A DNA stretch of 64,000 bases, taken from the NCBI GenBank assembly GCA_004001285.1, contig AP018697.1, positions 682,001-746,000 of the forward strand, in the 5' to 3' direction. Shown here in pieces: positions 9,278 to 17,482 of this stretch (positions are counted from its first letter, which is position 1; each line of letters opens with the position of its first letter). Source of the DNA: Arthrobacter sp. MN05-02. GTDB lineage: Bacteria > Actinomycetota > Actinomycetes > Actinomycetales > Micrococcaceae. Under the pieces are notes generated by a model. It ran no database searches. It had not been told where the DNA came from and was given only the letters and a program-made list of their open reading frames with translations. Both the position numbers and the translations under genes were made by a program.

Positions 9278-9292
9278 TTTTACAACGTTGCA
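9278..9292. promoter_or_regulatory. Probable LacI operator in front of the family 2 glycosidase gene
   Basis: TTTTACAACGTTGCA, centred on the palindrome CAACGTTG, lies 58 bases upstream of the ATG at 9350. It matches the two motifs at 8064-8087 in inverted orientation. Confidence 0.65.
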
Positions 9293-9349
9293 TTTCTTTC
9301 GCCGTTGAGCTTCACTGGGACGCACACGCTTTCGACCCAGGAGTTCCCG

Positions 9350-11206
9350 ATGCCGCACAGCGACCCCGCCGTCACCCCGTCCATGGTGCCCAAGCCCGAG
9401 CACCCGCGCCCGCAGTTCGTCCGCACCGACTGGCTGAACCTCAACGGGATGTGGCAGTTCGAGATCGACGCCGGAGACTCCGGCCTCGAACGCGGCGTGC
9501 CGTCCCGCGACCTCGCCCGGGAGATCCTCGTGCCGTTCGCGCCCGAGAGCCGCCTGTCCGGCGTCGAGCACGTCGACTTCATGGAGGCGGTCTGGTACCG
9601 GCGCACCATCACCGTCCCGGCGGCCTGGGCCGGCAGGAAGGCGGTGCTCCACTTCGGCGCCGTGGACCACGATGCGACCGTCTGGGTGAACGGCGTCGAG
9701 GTGGCACGGCACCGCGGCGGCTTCACGCCCTTCTCGGCCGACCTGTCGGGTGTCGCGGGACCGGGGGAGGAGGCCGTGATCGTGGTGCGCGCGCGGGATT
9801 CACGCCATGATCTGCAGGCCCGGGGGAAGCAGGCCACCTGGTACGACAACACGCACTGCCAGTACACGCGCACCACCGGCATCTGGCAGACCGTCTGGCT
9901 CGAAGCCGTCCCGGAGGTGAGCATCCGTCGGCTCCAGATGGTCCCGAACCTCGCATCGCGCAGCATCCGCCTCACCGTCCCCCTGACGGCCAACCGTCCG
10001 GGGCACGCCGTGCGGGCGACCCTCGCCGACGCACAGGGACCCGTGGTGTCCGCGCAGGTCGCCGCCCACCTGGACCTCGCGCCCGAGGTGCACCTGGCCA
10101 TCCCCGCGGACCGCTTCACCCCGTGGTCGATCGACACGCCCCACCTCTACGACCTGACCGTCGAACTGCTCGATGCCGACGGGGCCCCGGTGGACACCGT
10201 GCTCAGCTATGCCGCCGTGCGCTCGGTGGCGCTGGACGGGAAGAAGGTGCTGATCAACGGCGAGGTGGTCTTCCAGAAACTCATCCTCGACCAGGGCTAC
10301 TGGGAGGACTCGCTCATGACGGCGCCGGACGAGGAGGCGCTGCTGACGGACATCGAACTGTCCATGGCGGCGGGTTTCAACGGTGCACGGCTGCACGAGA
10401 AGGTCTTCGAGGAGCGCTTCCTGTACCACGCGGACCGGCTGGGCTACCTCGTGTGGGGCGAGTTCGGCGACTGGGGCGTGTCCGGCGCCGGGACGGTGGG
10501 CCACAACCAGGCACCGACGGCGAGCTTCATCACGCAGTGGCTCGAAGCCCTGCAGCGGGACTTCAACCACCCGTCGATCATCGGCTGGTGCCCGCTGAAC
10601 GAGACGCACCAGAAGCTGCACGACCGCATCACCGTGCTCGACGACGTCACGCACGGCATGTTCCTCGCGACCAAGCTCGCGGATCCGACCCGGCCGGTGA
10701 TCGACGCCAGCGGCTATGCGCACCGCGTCACAACGACCGACATCTACGACTCGCACTCGTACGAGCAGGATCCGGTGGCGTTCGCGCTCGAGCAGGGCGG
10801 CCTCTCCGAGGGCCGGCCGTTCGTGAACCGGAACCACGCCGGCGAGGACTACTCCGTGCCGTACAACGGCCAGCCCTTCTTCATCTCGGAGTTCGGCGGT
10901 ATCTGGTGGAACGCCGAGGAGGCCGCGGCGGCCGTCTCGGGGGACGACGAGTCCGAGTCCTGGGGCTACGGCCAGCGCGTGGCCAACGAGGAGGACCTCT
11001 ACCACCGGTTCGAGGGGCTGTGCTCGGTGCTGCTCGACAACCCCGACATGTTCGGCTACTGCTACACGCAGCTGACCGACACGTTCCAGGAGAAGAACGG
11101 CATCTACAACTTCGACCGCTCGTCGAAGCTCGACATCACGCGTATCCGTTCCATCCAGGATCGCGTCGCGGCCATCGAACTGGCGTCCCTCAAGGCCGAC
11201 GCCTAG
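9350..11206 (+). CDS. Glycoside hydrolase family 2 protein (beta-galactosidase/beta-glucuronidase-like)
   Basis: A 618-residue cytosolic glycosidase. The N-terminal sugar-binding jelly roll begins at LNGMWQFEIDAG (near residue 28) and includes VWYRRTITVP and HFGAVDHDATVWVNG. The catalytic (beta/alpha)8 barrel carries the acid/base motif FNHPSIIGWCPLNE (Glu near 417) and the nucleophile motif ISEFGG (Glu near 512). The short length and missing C-terminal domain place it with small family 2 enzymes rather than classic LacZ. No signal peptide, so it acts on imported glycosides, which fits the linked ABC importer. The ATG at 9350 is preferred over the upstream TTG at 9305, because AGGAG lies 7 bases before it. 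Exact sugar specificity cannot be read. Confidence 0.88.
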   Translation: MPHSDPAVTPSMVPKPEHPRPQFVRTDWLNLNGMWQFEIDAGDSGLERGVPSRDLAREILVPFAPESRLSGVEHVDFMEAVWYRRTITVPAAWAGRKAVLHFGAVDHDATVWVNGVEVARHRGGFTPFSADLSGVAGPGEEAVIVVRARDSRHDLQARGKQATWYDNTHCQYTRTTGIWQTVWLEAVPEVSIRRLQMVPNLASRSIRLTVPLTANRPGHAVRATLADAQGPVVSAQVAAHLDLAPEVHLAIPADRFTPWSIDTPHLYDLTVELLDADGAPVDTVLSYAAVRSVALDGKKVLINGEVVFQKLILDQGYWEDSLMTAPDEEALLTDIELSMAAGFNGARLHEKVFEERFLYHADRLGYLVWGEFGDWGVSGAGTVGHNQAPTASFITQWLEALQRDFNHPSIIGWCPLNETHQKLHDRITVLDDVTHGMFLATKLADPTRPVIDASGYAHRVTTTDIYDSHSYEQDPVAFALEQGGLSEGRPFVNRNHAGEDYSVPYNGQPFFISEFGGIWWNAEEAAAAVSGDDESESWGYGQRVANEEDLYHRFEGLCSVLLDNPDMFGYCYTQLTDTFQEKNGIYNFDRSSKLDITRIRSIQDRVAAIELASLKADA

Positions 11207-11229
11207 CGCCCGGGGAACGGCGGGGAACG

Positions 11230-11263
11230 ACGACGGCGGCACCCGCGCGGGTGCCGCCGTCGT
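11230..11263. terminator. Bidirectional terminator, 34-nt self-complementary
   Basis: A perfect palindrome: ACGACGGCGGCACCCGC (11230-11246) followed directly by its reverse complement (11247-11263). It lies between the convergent glycosidase and dioxygenase genes and would fold into a 15-bp stem with a 4-base loop in either transcript. Confidence 0.8.
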
Positions 11264-11277
11264 GCTGCTGACTGCGC

Positions 11278-12330
11278 TTACTTCCGCAGCAGCTCCGGGT
11301 GGTGGAGCTCGGTGACGTCCGGGTGTGCGCGCAGGCGGCCCTTGAGGACGTTCGAGCCGTAGGACGAGAGCATGGGGTTCTCGGGGTCGTCCGAGATGCC
11401 GCGTGCAGCGGCCTTCAGCTCGTCCGTGAGGGGCACGGGCTCGATCACGGCGTCGAGGCGCGGCGACCAGAAGAACGGGATGGCGTAGCGGTCCACGCCG
11501 GGCGCGGGAGAGGTCACGCGGTGGATGGTGGCCGCGAGGTAGCCCTCGGTGGCCACCTCGAGCATCTCGCCCAGGTTGACCACGAGTGCCCCGGGGATCG
11601 GTGTGACGGGCACCCACTCGTCCGCGCTGTGGGGAAGGACCTCGAGGCCGCCCACCTCGTCCTGCAGCAGGAGCGTCACGAAGCCGTAGTCGGCGTGGGC
11701 CCCGACGCCCTGCGATCCGGCACCCTCGACGACGCCGCCGACGTAGTGCACGAGCTTGGCCATCCAGGCGGGAGTGCGCTCGAAGGGCTCGGCGAAGTAG
11801 TCCTCGGGCAGGTGGAGTGCGACGGCGATGGCCGAGAGCAGCTCGGCGCCCACGGTGGACATCAGCCCGGCCCAGGCCATGGCCTGTTCCTCGAGTTCGG
11901 GCAGCGTCTCGCGCGGCCACAGGTTGGGGCCCTGGAGCAGCCAGTACGGCTCGTCGGCCGGGTAGTCGCCGAGCGGTTCGCGCTCGGGAGAGAAGTCGAT
12001 CTGCTCGCGGGCGTCGGGCCGGCCGCGCGTGATCTCGGTTCCGAGGCCGGCGTACCCGCGGAAGTGCGGCGACGACTGGTTGTGGATCTTCAGCCGCTCC
12101 TCGAGCGGAAGGTCGAAGAACCGGCGCGTGACGGAGAACAGGTCGTCCACCTGGGTGGGTGCTGCGCCGTAGTTGATGACGTGGAAGAAACCGACGGTGT
12201 GGGCGGCTTCGCGCAGTTCCTCGATGAAGCCGGGGTTGAAGGAACCATCGGCGGAACGTGCGGTACTGAGGTCAAGAGTGGGGATCGATCCCGGAGAGTG
12301 CTGCATGCGGAGGAGATTACGCCCGTTCAA
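11278..12330 (-). CDS. 2-oxoglutarate/Fe(II)-dependent dioxygenase, isopenicillin N synthase family
   Basis: A 350-residue non-heme iron dioxygenase. The N-terminal DIOX_N part is visible (IPTLDLSTA ... AAHTVGFFHVINYGA), followed by the double-stranded beta-helix with the iron ligands HADYG (HxD) and, about 55 residues later, TIHRVTSP with the second His, then the 2-oxoglutarate-binding Arg side (RYAIPFFWSP). Substrates in this family range from plant-hormone-like acids to peptides; nothing here decides. The TTG at 12330 is chosen because AAGGAAGGA lies 8 bases before it, whereas the ATG at 12306 has no Shine-Dalgarno sequence. Transcribed alone. Confidence 0.85.
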   Translation of the reverse strand: MNGRNLLRMQHSPGSIPTLDLSTARSADGSFNPGFIEELREAAHTVGFFHVINYGAAPTQVDDLFSVTRRFFDLPLEERLKIHNQSSPHFRGYAGLGTEITRGRPDAREQIDFSPEREPLGDYPADEPYWLLQGPNLWPRETLPELEEQAMAWAGLMSTVGAELLSAIAVALHLPEDYFAEPFERTPAWMAKLVHYVGGVVEGAGSQGVGAHADYGFVTLLLQDEVGGLEVLPHSADEWVPVTPIPGALVVNLGEMLEVATEGYLAATIHRVTSPAPGVDRYAIPFFWSPRLDAVIEPVPLTDELKAAARGISDDPENPMLSSYGSNVLKGRLRAHPDVTELHHPELLRK

Positions 12331-12487
12331 AAGCCGGTCCTTCCTTTAGGTTACGCAGTATTGCGGCCGGACCGTACGGCTTCCGGGTGTGGCCCCGCCC
12401 GTCCCGGAGCATCCGGCCGCGGCGCCGGGACGGCCGGCGCCCGGGACCTCCGCCGGTGCTCGCGCTCCTGGCCGACGGCGGCGGATG

Positions 12488-13147
12488 CTAGGCCGCGAGG
12501 GCCGCGTGCAGGACGGCCGCGATGCTGTCGGTGATCTGCTCCTCGGTGACGGCCTCGGGGTCCGCGGCGCACTCCACGGCCATGCCGTTCACGGTGGCCA
12601 GCAGGATGGTCGCGAACACGGTGTAGTGCTCTGGGTCCGACGGGGCGCCGAAGCCGGCCGCCCGCTCGGCCAGTGTCGTGGCGAGCAGCAGGCGGCGGTT
12701 GCGCCGGTGCTCGCGGAAGACGGCGCCCACCTCCGGGTCCCGGCCCGCCTGCAGCGCGAACTCGACGACGAGGGCGTGCCAGCGCTGCTCCCGCAGGACT
12801 CCGCGGGCGAGGTAGCGGGCGGTGTGCAGGACGGTCTCGTCCAGCGATGTCACGTGGTCGAGCTGGCTGAGGACGTCGGCCGCGGTGTCGGCCAGCCGTT
12901 CGCCGAGCAGGGTGGCGAACAGCTCCTGCTTCGAGCCGAAATTGGAGTAGACCGCGCCCTTCGTGTACCCGGCGCGCTCGGCGATGGTGTCGAGCCGGGC
13001 CGCCACGTAACCGATCTCCTCGAAGACCTCCAGGGCTGCGGCGAGCAGGCCCGCACGGACGTCCTCGCGCCGCGGGCGACGCCGCGGCCTGCCCGCCGTC
13101 GTGCTCTCCGCTCCCGTGGCGCCCGCTGCCGTGCTCGATGCTGTCAT
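12488..13147 (-). CDS. TetR-family transcriptional regulator
   Basis: A 219-residue regulator. After a charged leader (GRPRRRPRREDVRAGLL) comes a standard TetR helix-turn-helix: LDTIAERAGYTKGAVYSNFGSKQELF (about residues 55-80). The C-terminal half is the all-helical ligand-binding domain. It is divergent from the ABC/YhgE genes at 13213, with two overlapping inverted repeats in the 65-base gap, so it most likely represses them and itself. Ligand unknown; TetR proteins next to YhgE-type exporters usually sense lipophilic compounds. AGGAGGT is found just before the ATG at 13147. Confidence 0.9.
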   Translation of the reverse strand: MTASSTAAGATGAESTTAGRPRRRPRREDVRAGLLAAALEVFEEIGYVAARLDTIAERAGYTKGAVYSNFGSKQELFATLLGERLADTAADVLSQLDHVTSLDETVLHTARYLARGVLREQRWHALVVEFALQAGRDPEVGAVFREHRRNRRLLLATTLAERAAGFGAPSDPEHYTVFATILLATVNGMAVECAADPEAVTEEQITDSIAAVLHAALAA

Positions 13148-13166
13148 GTGACCTCCTACGATTACG

Positions 13167-13195
13167 ATACCATTGGTATTGAATACTTCCGGTAT
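13167..13195. promoter_or_regulatory. Probable TetR operators in the divergent promoter region
   Basis: Two neighbouring inverted repeats: ATACC-ATT-GGTAT at 13167-13179 and ATAC-TTCC-GGTAT at 13183-13195, 16 bases apart, centrally placed between the TetR gene (13147) and the ABC ATPase gene (13213). The spacing suits two dimers side by side. Binding is inferred. Confidence 0.65.
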
Positions 13196-13212
13196 TGAAA
13201 TGAAGGACCGCG

Positions 13213-14061
13213 ATGGCCATCTCCCAGCTTCCTCCGAACGAAGCCTCCCGGGTGCATCCTGCACCGGCCCTCGAGACCGAGGACGTGACGCTGCGCGTCG
13301 GGCAGCGCACGATCTTCGAGGACGTCTCCCTCGACGTCGCCGCAGGATCGCTCGCGGTCCTGGCCGGCGCCTCCGGAACCGGCAAGAGCGCCCTCGCACT
13401 GGCCCTCGCGGGACGGCTGCCCGTCACCTCGGGGCGGATGACGGTCCTCGGCCTCGCGCTGCCGCGCTCGGCAGGAGCCGTACGGCGGAGGGTCGGCTTC
13501 ACGGGCAATGCCACCGTGGTGCCGCTCGACGAGACGCTCACGGTGAAGCACCACGTGGCCGAGGCACTCACGCTCGCCGGTCCGTGGTGGAGGCGCTCGG
13601 CGTCACGCCATCGGGTGGACCGCACCATCACCGCAGCCAATGACCTGCTCACCGCGCTCGGGGACGCCCTCGGCGACGACGCGGCGGTGCGGCCGCTCGC
13701 ACAGGCCCGCCTGCACCGCACCGAACTCGTCCGGGACGCGTCGCCCGTGGCGCGTTTCACGCTGAGCCTCGTCCTCGCCCTCGTCTCCGGCCCCGACCTC
13801 CTCGTCGTCGACGACGTCGACCGGCTCCGCACCGCCGACGAACGCCGTGCGGCATGGGCCGCCCTCCTGACCCTCGAACGCACCCGGGACCACGACGGCA
13901 TGCCGCTGACCATCGTCGCCACCTGCCAGGACCGGCAGGAACTGGACGACGTCCTCGACGCCGGGCACCCCCTCGGCGCACTTCCCCTGCGCCCCGTAGT
14001 CGTCCACGTCCTCGGCGCCTCCTCACCCTCCGCAGCACCCACGACCCCCGAAATCAGGTAA
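13213..14061 (+). CDS. ATP-binding cassette protein, divergent
   Basis: A 282-residue ABC-type ATPase, first gene of a unit with the YhgE/Pip membrane protein. Walker A is clear (GASGTGKSALALALAG, about residues 53-68). Downstream features are weak: no LSGGQ signature is visible (the place is taken by SPVARFTLSLVLALVSGP) and Walker B reads DLLVVDDVDRL, with Asp where the catalytic Glu is expected. A bridging stretch RRRVGFTGNATVVPLDETLTV matches the Q-loop region, with no obvious Gln. It may therefore be a slow or regulatory ATPase. The neighbour is itself a membrane protein related to ABC-2-type exporters, which suggests a joint export or envelope role. The gap to the next gene is 3 bases. 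Confidence 0.75.
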   Translation: MAISQLPPNEASRVHPAPALETEDVTLRVGQRTIFEDVSLDVAAGSLAVLAGASGTGKSALALALAGRLPVTSGRMTVLGLALPRSAGAVRRRVGFTGNATVVPLDETLTVKHHVAEALTLAGPWWRRSASRHRVDRTITAANDLLTALGDALGDDAAVRPLAQARLHRTELVRDASPVARFTLSLVLALVSGPDLLVVDDVDRLRTADERRAAWAALLTLERTRDHDGMPLTIVATCQDRQELDDVLDAGHPLGALPLRPVVVHVLGASSPSAAPTTPEIR

Positions 14062-14064
14062 CCC

Positions 14065-16397
14065 GTGTTTCCCCTGCTCCGCACGGAACTCTCCCGTTTC
14101 CGCATCACGCTGAAGTCCAGGGCCGCGCTGCTGGTCATCGCGATCATCCCTGCGCTGTACGGCGGGCTCTACCTCGCCGCCAACTGGGACCCCACGGGCC
14201 ATCTCGGGAACCTCACGGCCGCCGTGGTCGACGAGGACCAGCCGGCCGTCTCGACCGGACCGGACGGCGCCGAGACCACCATCTCGGCGGGAGCGGACCT
14301 CACCGAACGCCTGACCTCCTCCGACGACGCGGGCTTCACCTGGGTCGTCGTCGGCGCCGATGACGCCCGGAAGGGCCTCGACGACGGCACCTATGCGGCG
14401 ACCCTCGGGATTCCCGCCGACTTCTCGTCACGGCTCGCCTCGGTCGGCGGCGATGCCCCGGCCCAGGCGATGCTCGACATCACCACCAACGACGCCGACA
14501 GCTACATCGTCGGTCAGGTCGGCAACACCGTGGCCGCTAACCTGCAGCGCCAGGTGCGGTCCGGCGCCACCGAGGACTACCTCGACAGCATCTACCTCGG
14601 CTTCTCCTCGCTCCACGGCAGCCTCACGGAAGCCGGCGAAGGCGCCGGCAGGATCGCGGCCGGCGCACAGGGCGCGGACGAGGGATCGGCCGCGCTCGTC
14701 GTCGGGCTGGGTAGCCTCGTCGACGGCAGCGCCCAGCTGTCCTCCGGGAGTGCCGAGGTCGCCGGGGGTGCAGCCGACCTCGCGACCGGTGCAGCCGGCC
14801 TCGCCACCGGGCTGCAGCACCTCGACACGGCGACGGCGGACCTCGTGCCGCAGTCGCAGCAGCTTGCCGAGGGCGCGGACTCCGCGGCCGCCGGTGGGGC
14901 GGCTGTCGAGACCGGAGCCGCCCAGGTCGCCGCCGGCACGCGATCCGTGGCCGACGGCGCCGCCCGACGTCCGCCGCCGCCCTGGCCGGGCACCGGCGCC
15001 GTCGCGGCCGGCGTCACGCAGGTCGGGGACGGAGCCGGGCCCTCTCGGCAGGCGCCACCCAGCTCGGAGCGGGGGCGGGCCAGGCCGCCACGGGTTCCCG
15101 TGCCGTCGCCGACGGGCTCGTCCAGCTCGCCGCGGACTACGCATCCCTGTCCGAACCCGAGCGGCTCGCAGCCCTCCAGCGCCTCGCCTCCGGAGCTGAC
15201 GCCGCCGCCACCGGCAGCGAGCAGGTCGCGGCCGGCACGGGAAGCCTCGCCACCTCGGCCGCCGACCTCGCCGCCGGTGCCGCAACCGCCGCCGACGGGG
15301 CGTCCGCCGCCGCTGACGGCGCCGCCCGCCTCGCCACAGGAGCGCAGACGCTCGCGACGGGCGCGGAGGATGCCGCGAACGGCGCAGGAGCTGTCTCGCA
15401 GGGTGCCTCCGATCTCGCGGACGGGCTCGCACGGCTGCAGGCCGGAACCGCCACGCTCTCCGGCAACACGCCGGAACTCCGGAGCGGCATCGTGTCGGCG
15501 TCGGACGGCGCCGACCGCCTCGCCGCGGGAGCCGCCACGCTCAGCAGCGGGGCAGCAGACGTCGCCGGGGGAGCCTCGACGCTGGCGGACGGGTCCGGGC
15601 AGGCGTACGACGGCGCGACCGCACTCGAGGACGGCCTCGGGACGCTGGCCGGTGGCTCACAGGACCTCGCCCGGCAACTCGAGCAGGGGGCCGGGAAGGT
15701 GCCGGACCACGACGACGCGGAGCGCTCGGCCCTGAGCGGCGTCGGCGCATCACCGGTCTCGATCGAGCGCACCCGCACCAACGCGGTCGACGCCTACGGA
15801 GAGGGCATGGCCCCTTACTTCATCCCGCTGGCGCTGTGGGTCGGCGGCATCGTGACGTACACGGTCCTCCGGGCCGTGTCGCCGCGCGCGCTCGCCTCCA
15901 CGGCTGCGTCCTGGCGGATCTCCGCCGCGGGTTATCTGCAGGGTGCCCTCTTCGCGGTGCTGCAGGCCCTCGTGCTCCTCGGGATCCTGGTGGCCGGCGT
16001 CGGCCTGACCTCACCCCATCCGGTGGCGCTGGTGGCCTTCACGATCCTCACGGCGCTCGTCTTCACCGCCATCCACCAGGCGCTCGTCGCGCTCCTCGGC
16101 GGCGTGGGCCGGCTCGTCGCGCTCGTCCTGCTGATGCTGCAGCTCACCTCGGCGGGCGGCACCTATCCCGTGATGACCGCGCCGGGCTTCTTCCAGTTCC
16201 TCAGCCCGCTGCTGCCGATGACGCATGCCGTCGAGGGACTGCGCCACCTCATCGCCGGGGGCGACCCCGGCGTCGCGTGGATCGCGGCGGCGCAGTTGCT
16301 CGTCTTCCTCGTGCTCGCGGCCGCCCTGTCGGTCCACGCGACCCACCGCAACCGTTCCTGGTCCCTGGAGAAGCTGCACCCCAGCCTCGCCATCTGA
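14065..16397 (+). pseudogene. YhgE/Pip-type membrane protein, frameshifted
   Basis: The two frames together give a protein of about 776 residues with the YhgE/Pip architecture: an N-terminal membrane segment (ALLVIAIIPALYGGLYLAANW), a long extracytoplasmic domain with repeated Gly-Ala-rich coiled-coil units (GSAQLSSGSAEVAGGAADLATG and many more), then five C-terminal membrane segments ending about 30 residues before the stop. Frame 1 is coherent to about 15036 (AVAAGVTQVGDGAG); frame 3 is coherent from there (ALSAGATQLGAGAG) to 16397. One G missing near 15037-15042 explains it. A short stretch at about 14965-14995 also looks shifted and shifted back. YhgE of Bacillus and the lactococcal phage-infection protein Pip are relatives; the actinobacterial role is probably export or envelope-related. 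The highly repetitive GC-rich sequence makes assembly error likely. Confidence 0.8.
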
Positions 16398-16407
16398 CAA
16401 CCCGTCC

Positions 16408-16441
16408 TCCCGCCGGAGGCCGAATGCGCCCTTCGGCGGGA
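16408..16441 (+). terminator. Terminator hairpin after the YhgE gene
   Basis: Arms 16408-16419 (TCCCGCCGGAGG) and 16430-16441 (CCTTCGGCGGGA) pair over 12 bp with one G-T wobble and a 10-base loop. The sequence TTATAGG just after it (16444) could serve as a -10 element for the next gene. Confidence 0.65.
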
Positions 16442-16494
16442 CCTTATAGGTTGGAGGAGTACCTGAGCGCATCTCGTAGAGGAAGGCACCAGCC

Positions 16495-16815
16495 ATGATC
16501 TTCATCGTCGTCAAGTTCACCGTGAAGCCGGAGTGGAGCGACCGCTGGATCGACCTGACCCGCGACTTCACGGAGGCGACACGCCAGGAGCCCGGCAACC
16601 TGTGGTTCGACTGGTCGCGCAGTGTCGAGAACCCGAACCAGTTCGTGCTGGTCGAGGCCTTCCAGGACGACGCCGCGGAGGCCCACGTCAACAGCGATCA
16701 CTTCTCGCAGGCCATGCAGGACATGCCGCAGGCACTCGTGGAGACGCCGGAGATCATCAGCGAGCGCATCGGAGCCGAGGGCTGGGGCCGCATGGGCGAG
16801 CTGACCGTGGGCTAG
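16495..16815 (+). CDS. Putative quinol monooxygenase, ABM domain (YgiN-like)
   Basis: A 106-residue single-domain antibiotic-biosynthesis-monooxygenase fold protein: MIFIVVKFTVKPEW at the start, the typical EPGNLWFDWSRSVENPNQFVLVEAFQD core, and HVNSDHFSQAMQDMPQ. Proteins of this size form dimers or hexamers and act as quinol monooxygenases or heme/small-molecule-binding proteins; the substrate is not evident. It stands alone between a terminator and a convergent acetyltransferase gene. Confidence 0.85.
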   Translation: MIFIVVKFTVKPEWSDRWIDLTRDFTEATRQEPGNLWFDWSRSVENPNQFVLVEAFQDDAAEAHVNSDHFSQAMQDMPQALVETPEIISERIGAEGWGRMGELTVG

Positions 16816-16833
16816 GCGGAGCCGGGCTGCAGG

Positions 16834-17388
16834 TCAGGCGGCGGTCCGCGTCCGCGCGGGCAACGCCTGCTCGAGGATGAAGTCGTCCTCGAAGCGATCG
16901 CCGAGACGGAAGCGCTTGGTCCCCACCCTGCGGAAGCCGTTCTTCGTGTAGAACCGGAGGGCACGGGAGTTCTCCTGGTTCACGCCGAGCCAGACACCCG
17001 CCAGACCGGATGCGGCGGCGAGCTCCAGGGTGGCGGCCATCAGCGCTGCCGCCGATCCGCGGCCGTGATGGTCGGGATGGACGTAGAACTTGCTGAGCTC
17101 CACGACGGGTGAGATCGACAGCGCGGACAGCACGTCGGCGTCCGTCGGCTGGTCCAGCACGATCATGCTGTACCCGGCGATCCCCTTCCCGTCGCGGAGG
17201 CACAGGATCGTGTGCCCGGGTGCGACGATGTTCGCCTCGAACCGCTCGACCGAGAGCTGGGTCCGGATGTGCCGCCGGATGTCCTCCGGCGGCGAATCGG
17301 GCGGGCAGGCCAGCGGGAACGTGATGGCCGCGCAGGCCGCCAGGGCTGGGGCGTCGTCGGCCGTCGCCGTCGAGATCTCGATGCTCAT
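16834..17388 (-). CDS. GNAT-family N-acetyltransferase
   Basis: A 184-residue acetyltransferase. The acetyl-CoA binding motif A reads ELSKFYVHPDHHGRGSAAALMAA (around residues 97-119), followed by WLGVNQENSRALRFYTKNGFRRVG (motif B). The N-terminus (MSIEISTATADDAPALAACA) is a usual GNAT first strand. Acceptor substrate unknown. Transcribed on its own. Confidence 0.87.
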   Translation of the reverse strand: MSIEISTATADDAPALAACAAITFPLACPPDSPPEDIRRHIRTQLSVERFEANIVAPGHTILCLRDGKGIAGYSMIVLDQPTDADVLSALSISPVVELSKFYVHPDHHGRGSAAALMAATLELAAASGLAGVWLGVNQENSRALRFYTKNGFRRVGTKRFRLGDRFEDDFILEQALPARTRTAA

Positions 17389-17410
17389 GTCTCCAATCTA
17401 GGGCGAAGAA

Positions 17411-17447
17411 CAGCAGGACGCGGACCTGACGGGTCCGCGTCCTGCTG
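17411..17447 (-). terminator. Strong terminator hairpin
   Basis: A perfect 16-bp stem (17411-17426 CAGCAGGACGCGGACC with 17432-17447) and a 5-base loop, just after the stop of the minus-strand nucleotidase gene and before the acetyltransferase start. Confidence 0.75.
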
Positions 17448-17482
17448 TTGCCCGTGTGCCGCTCCTTCGGGAACGGTCCTGC

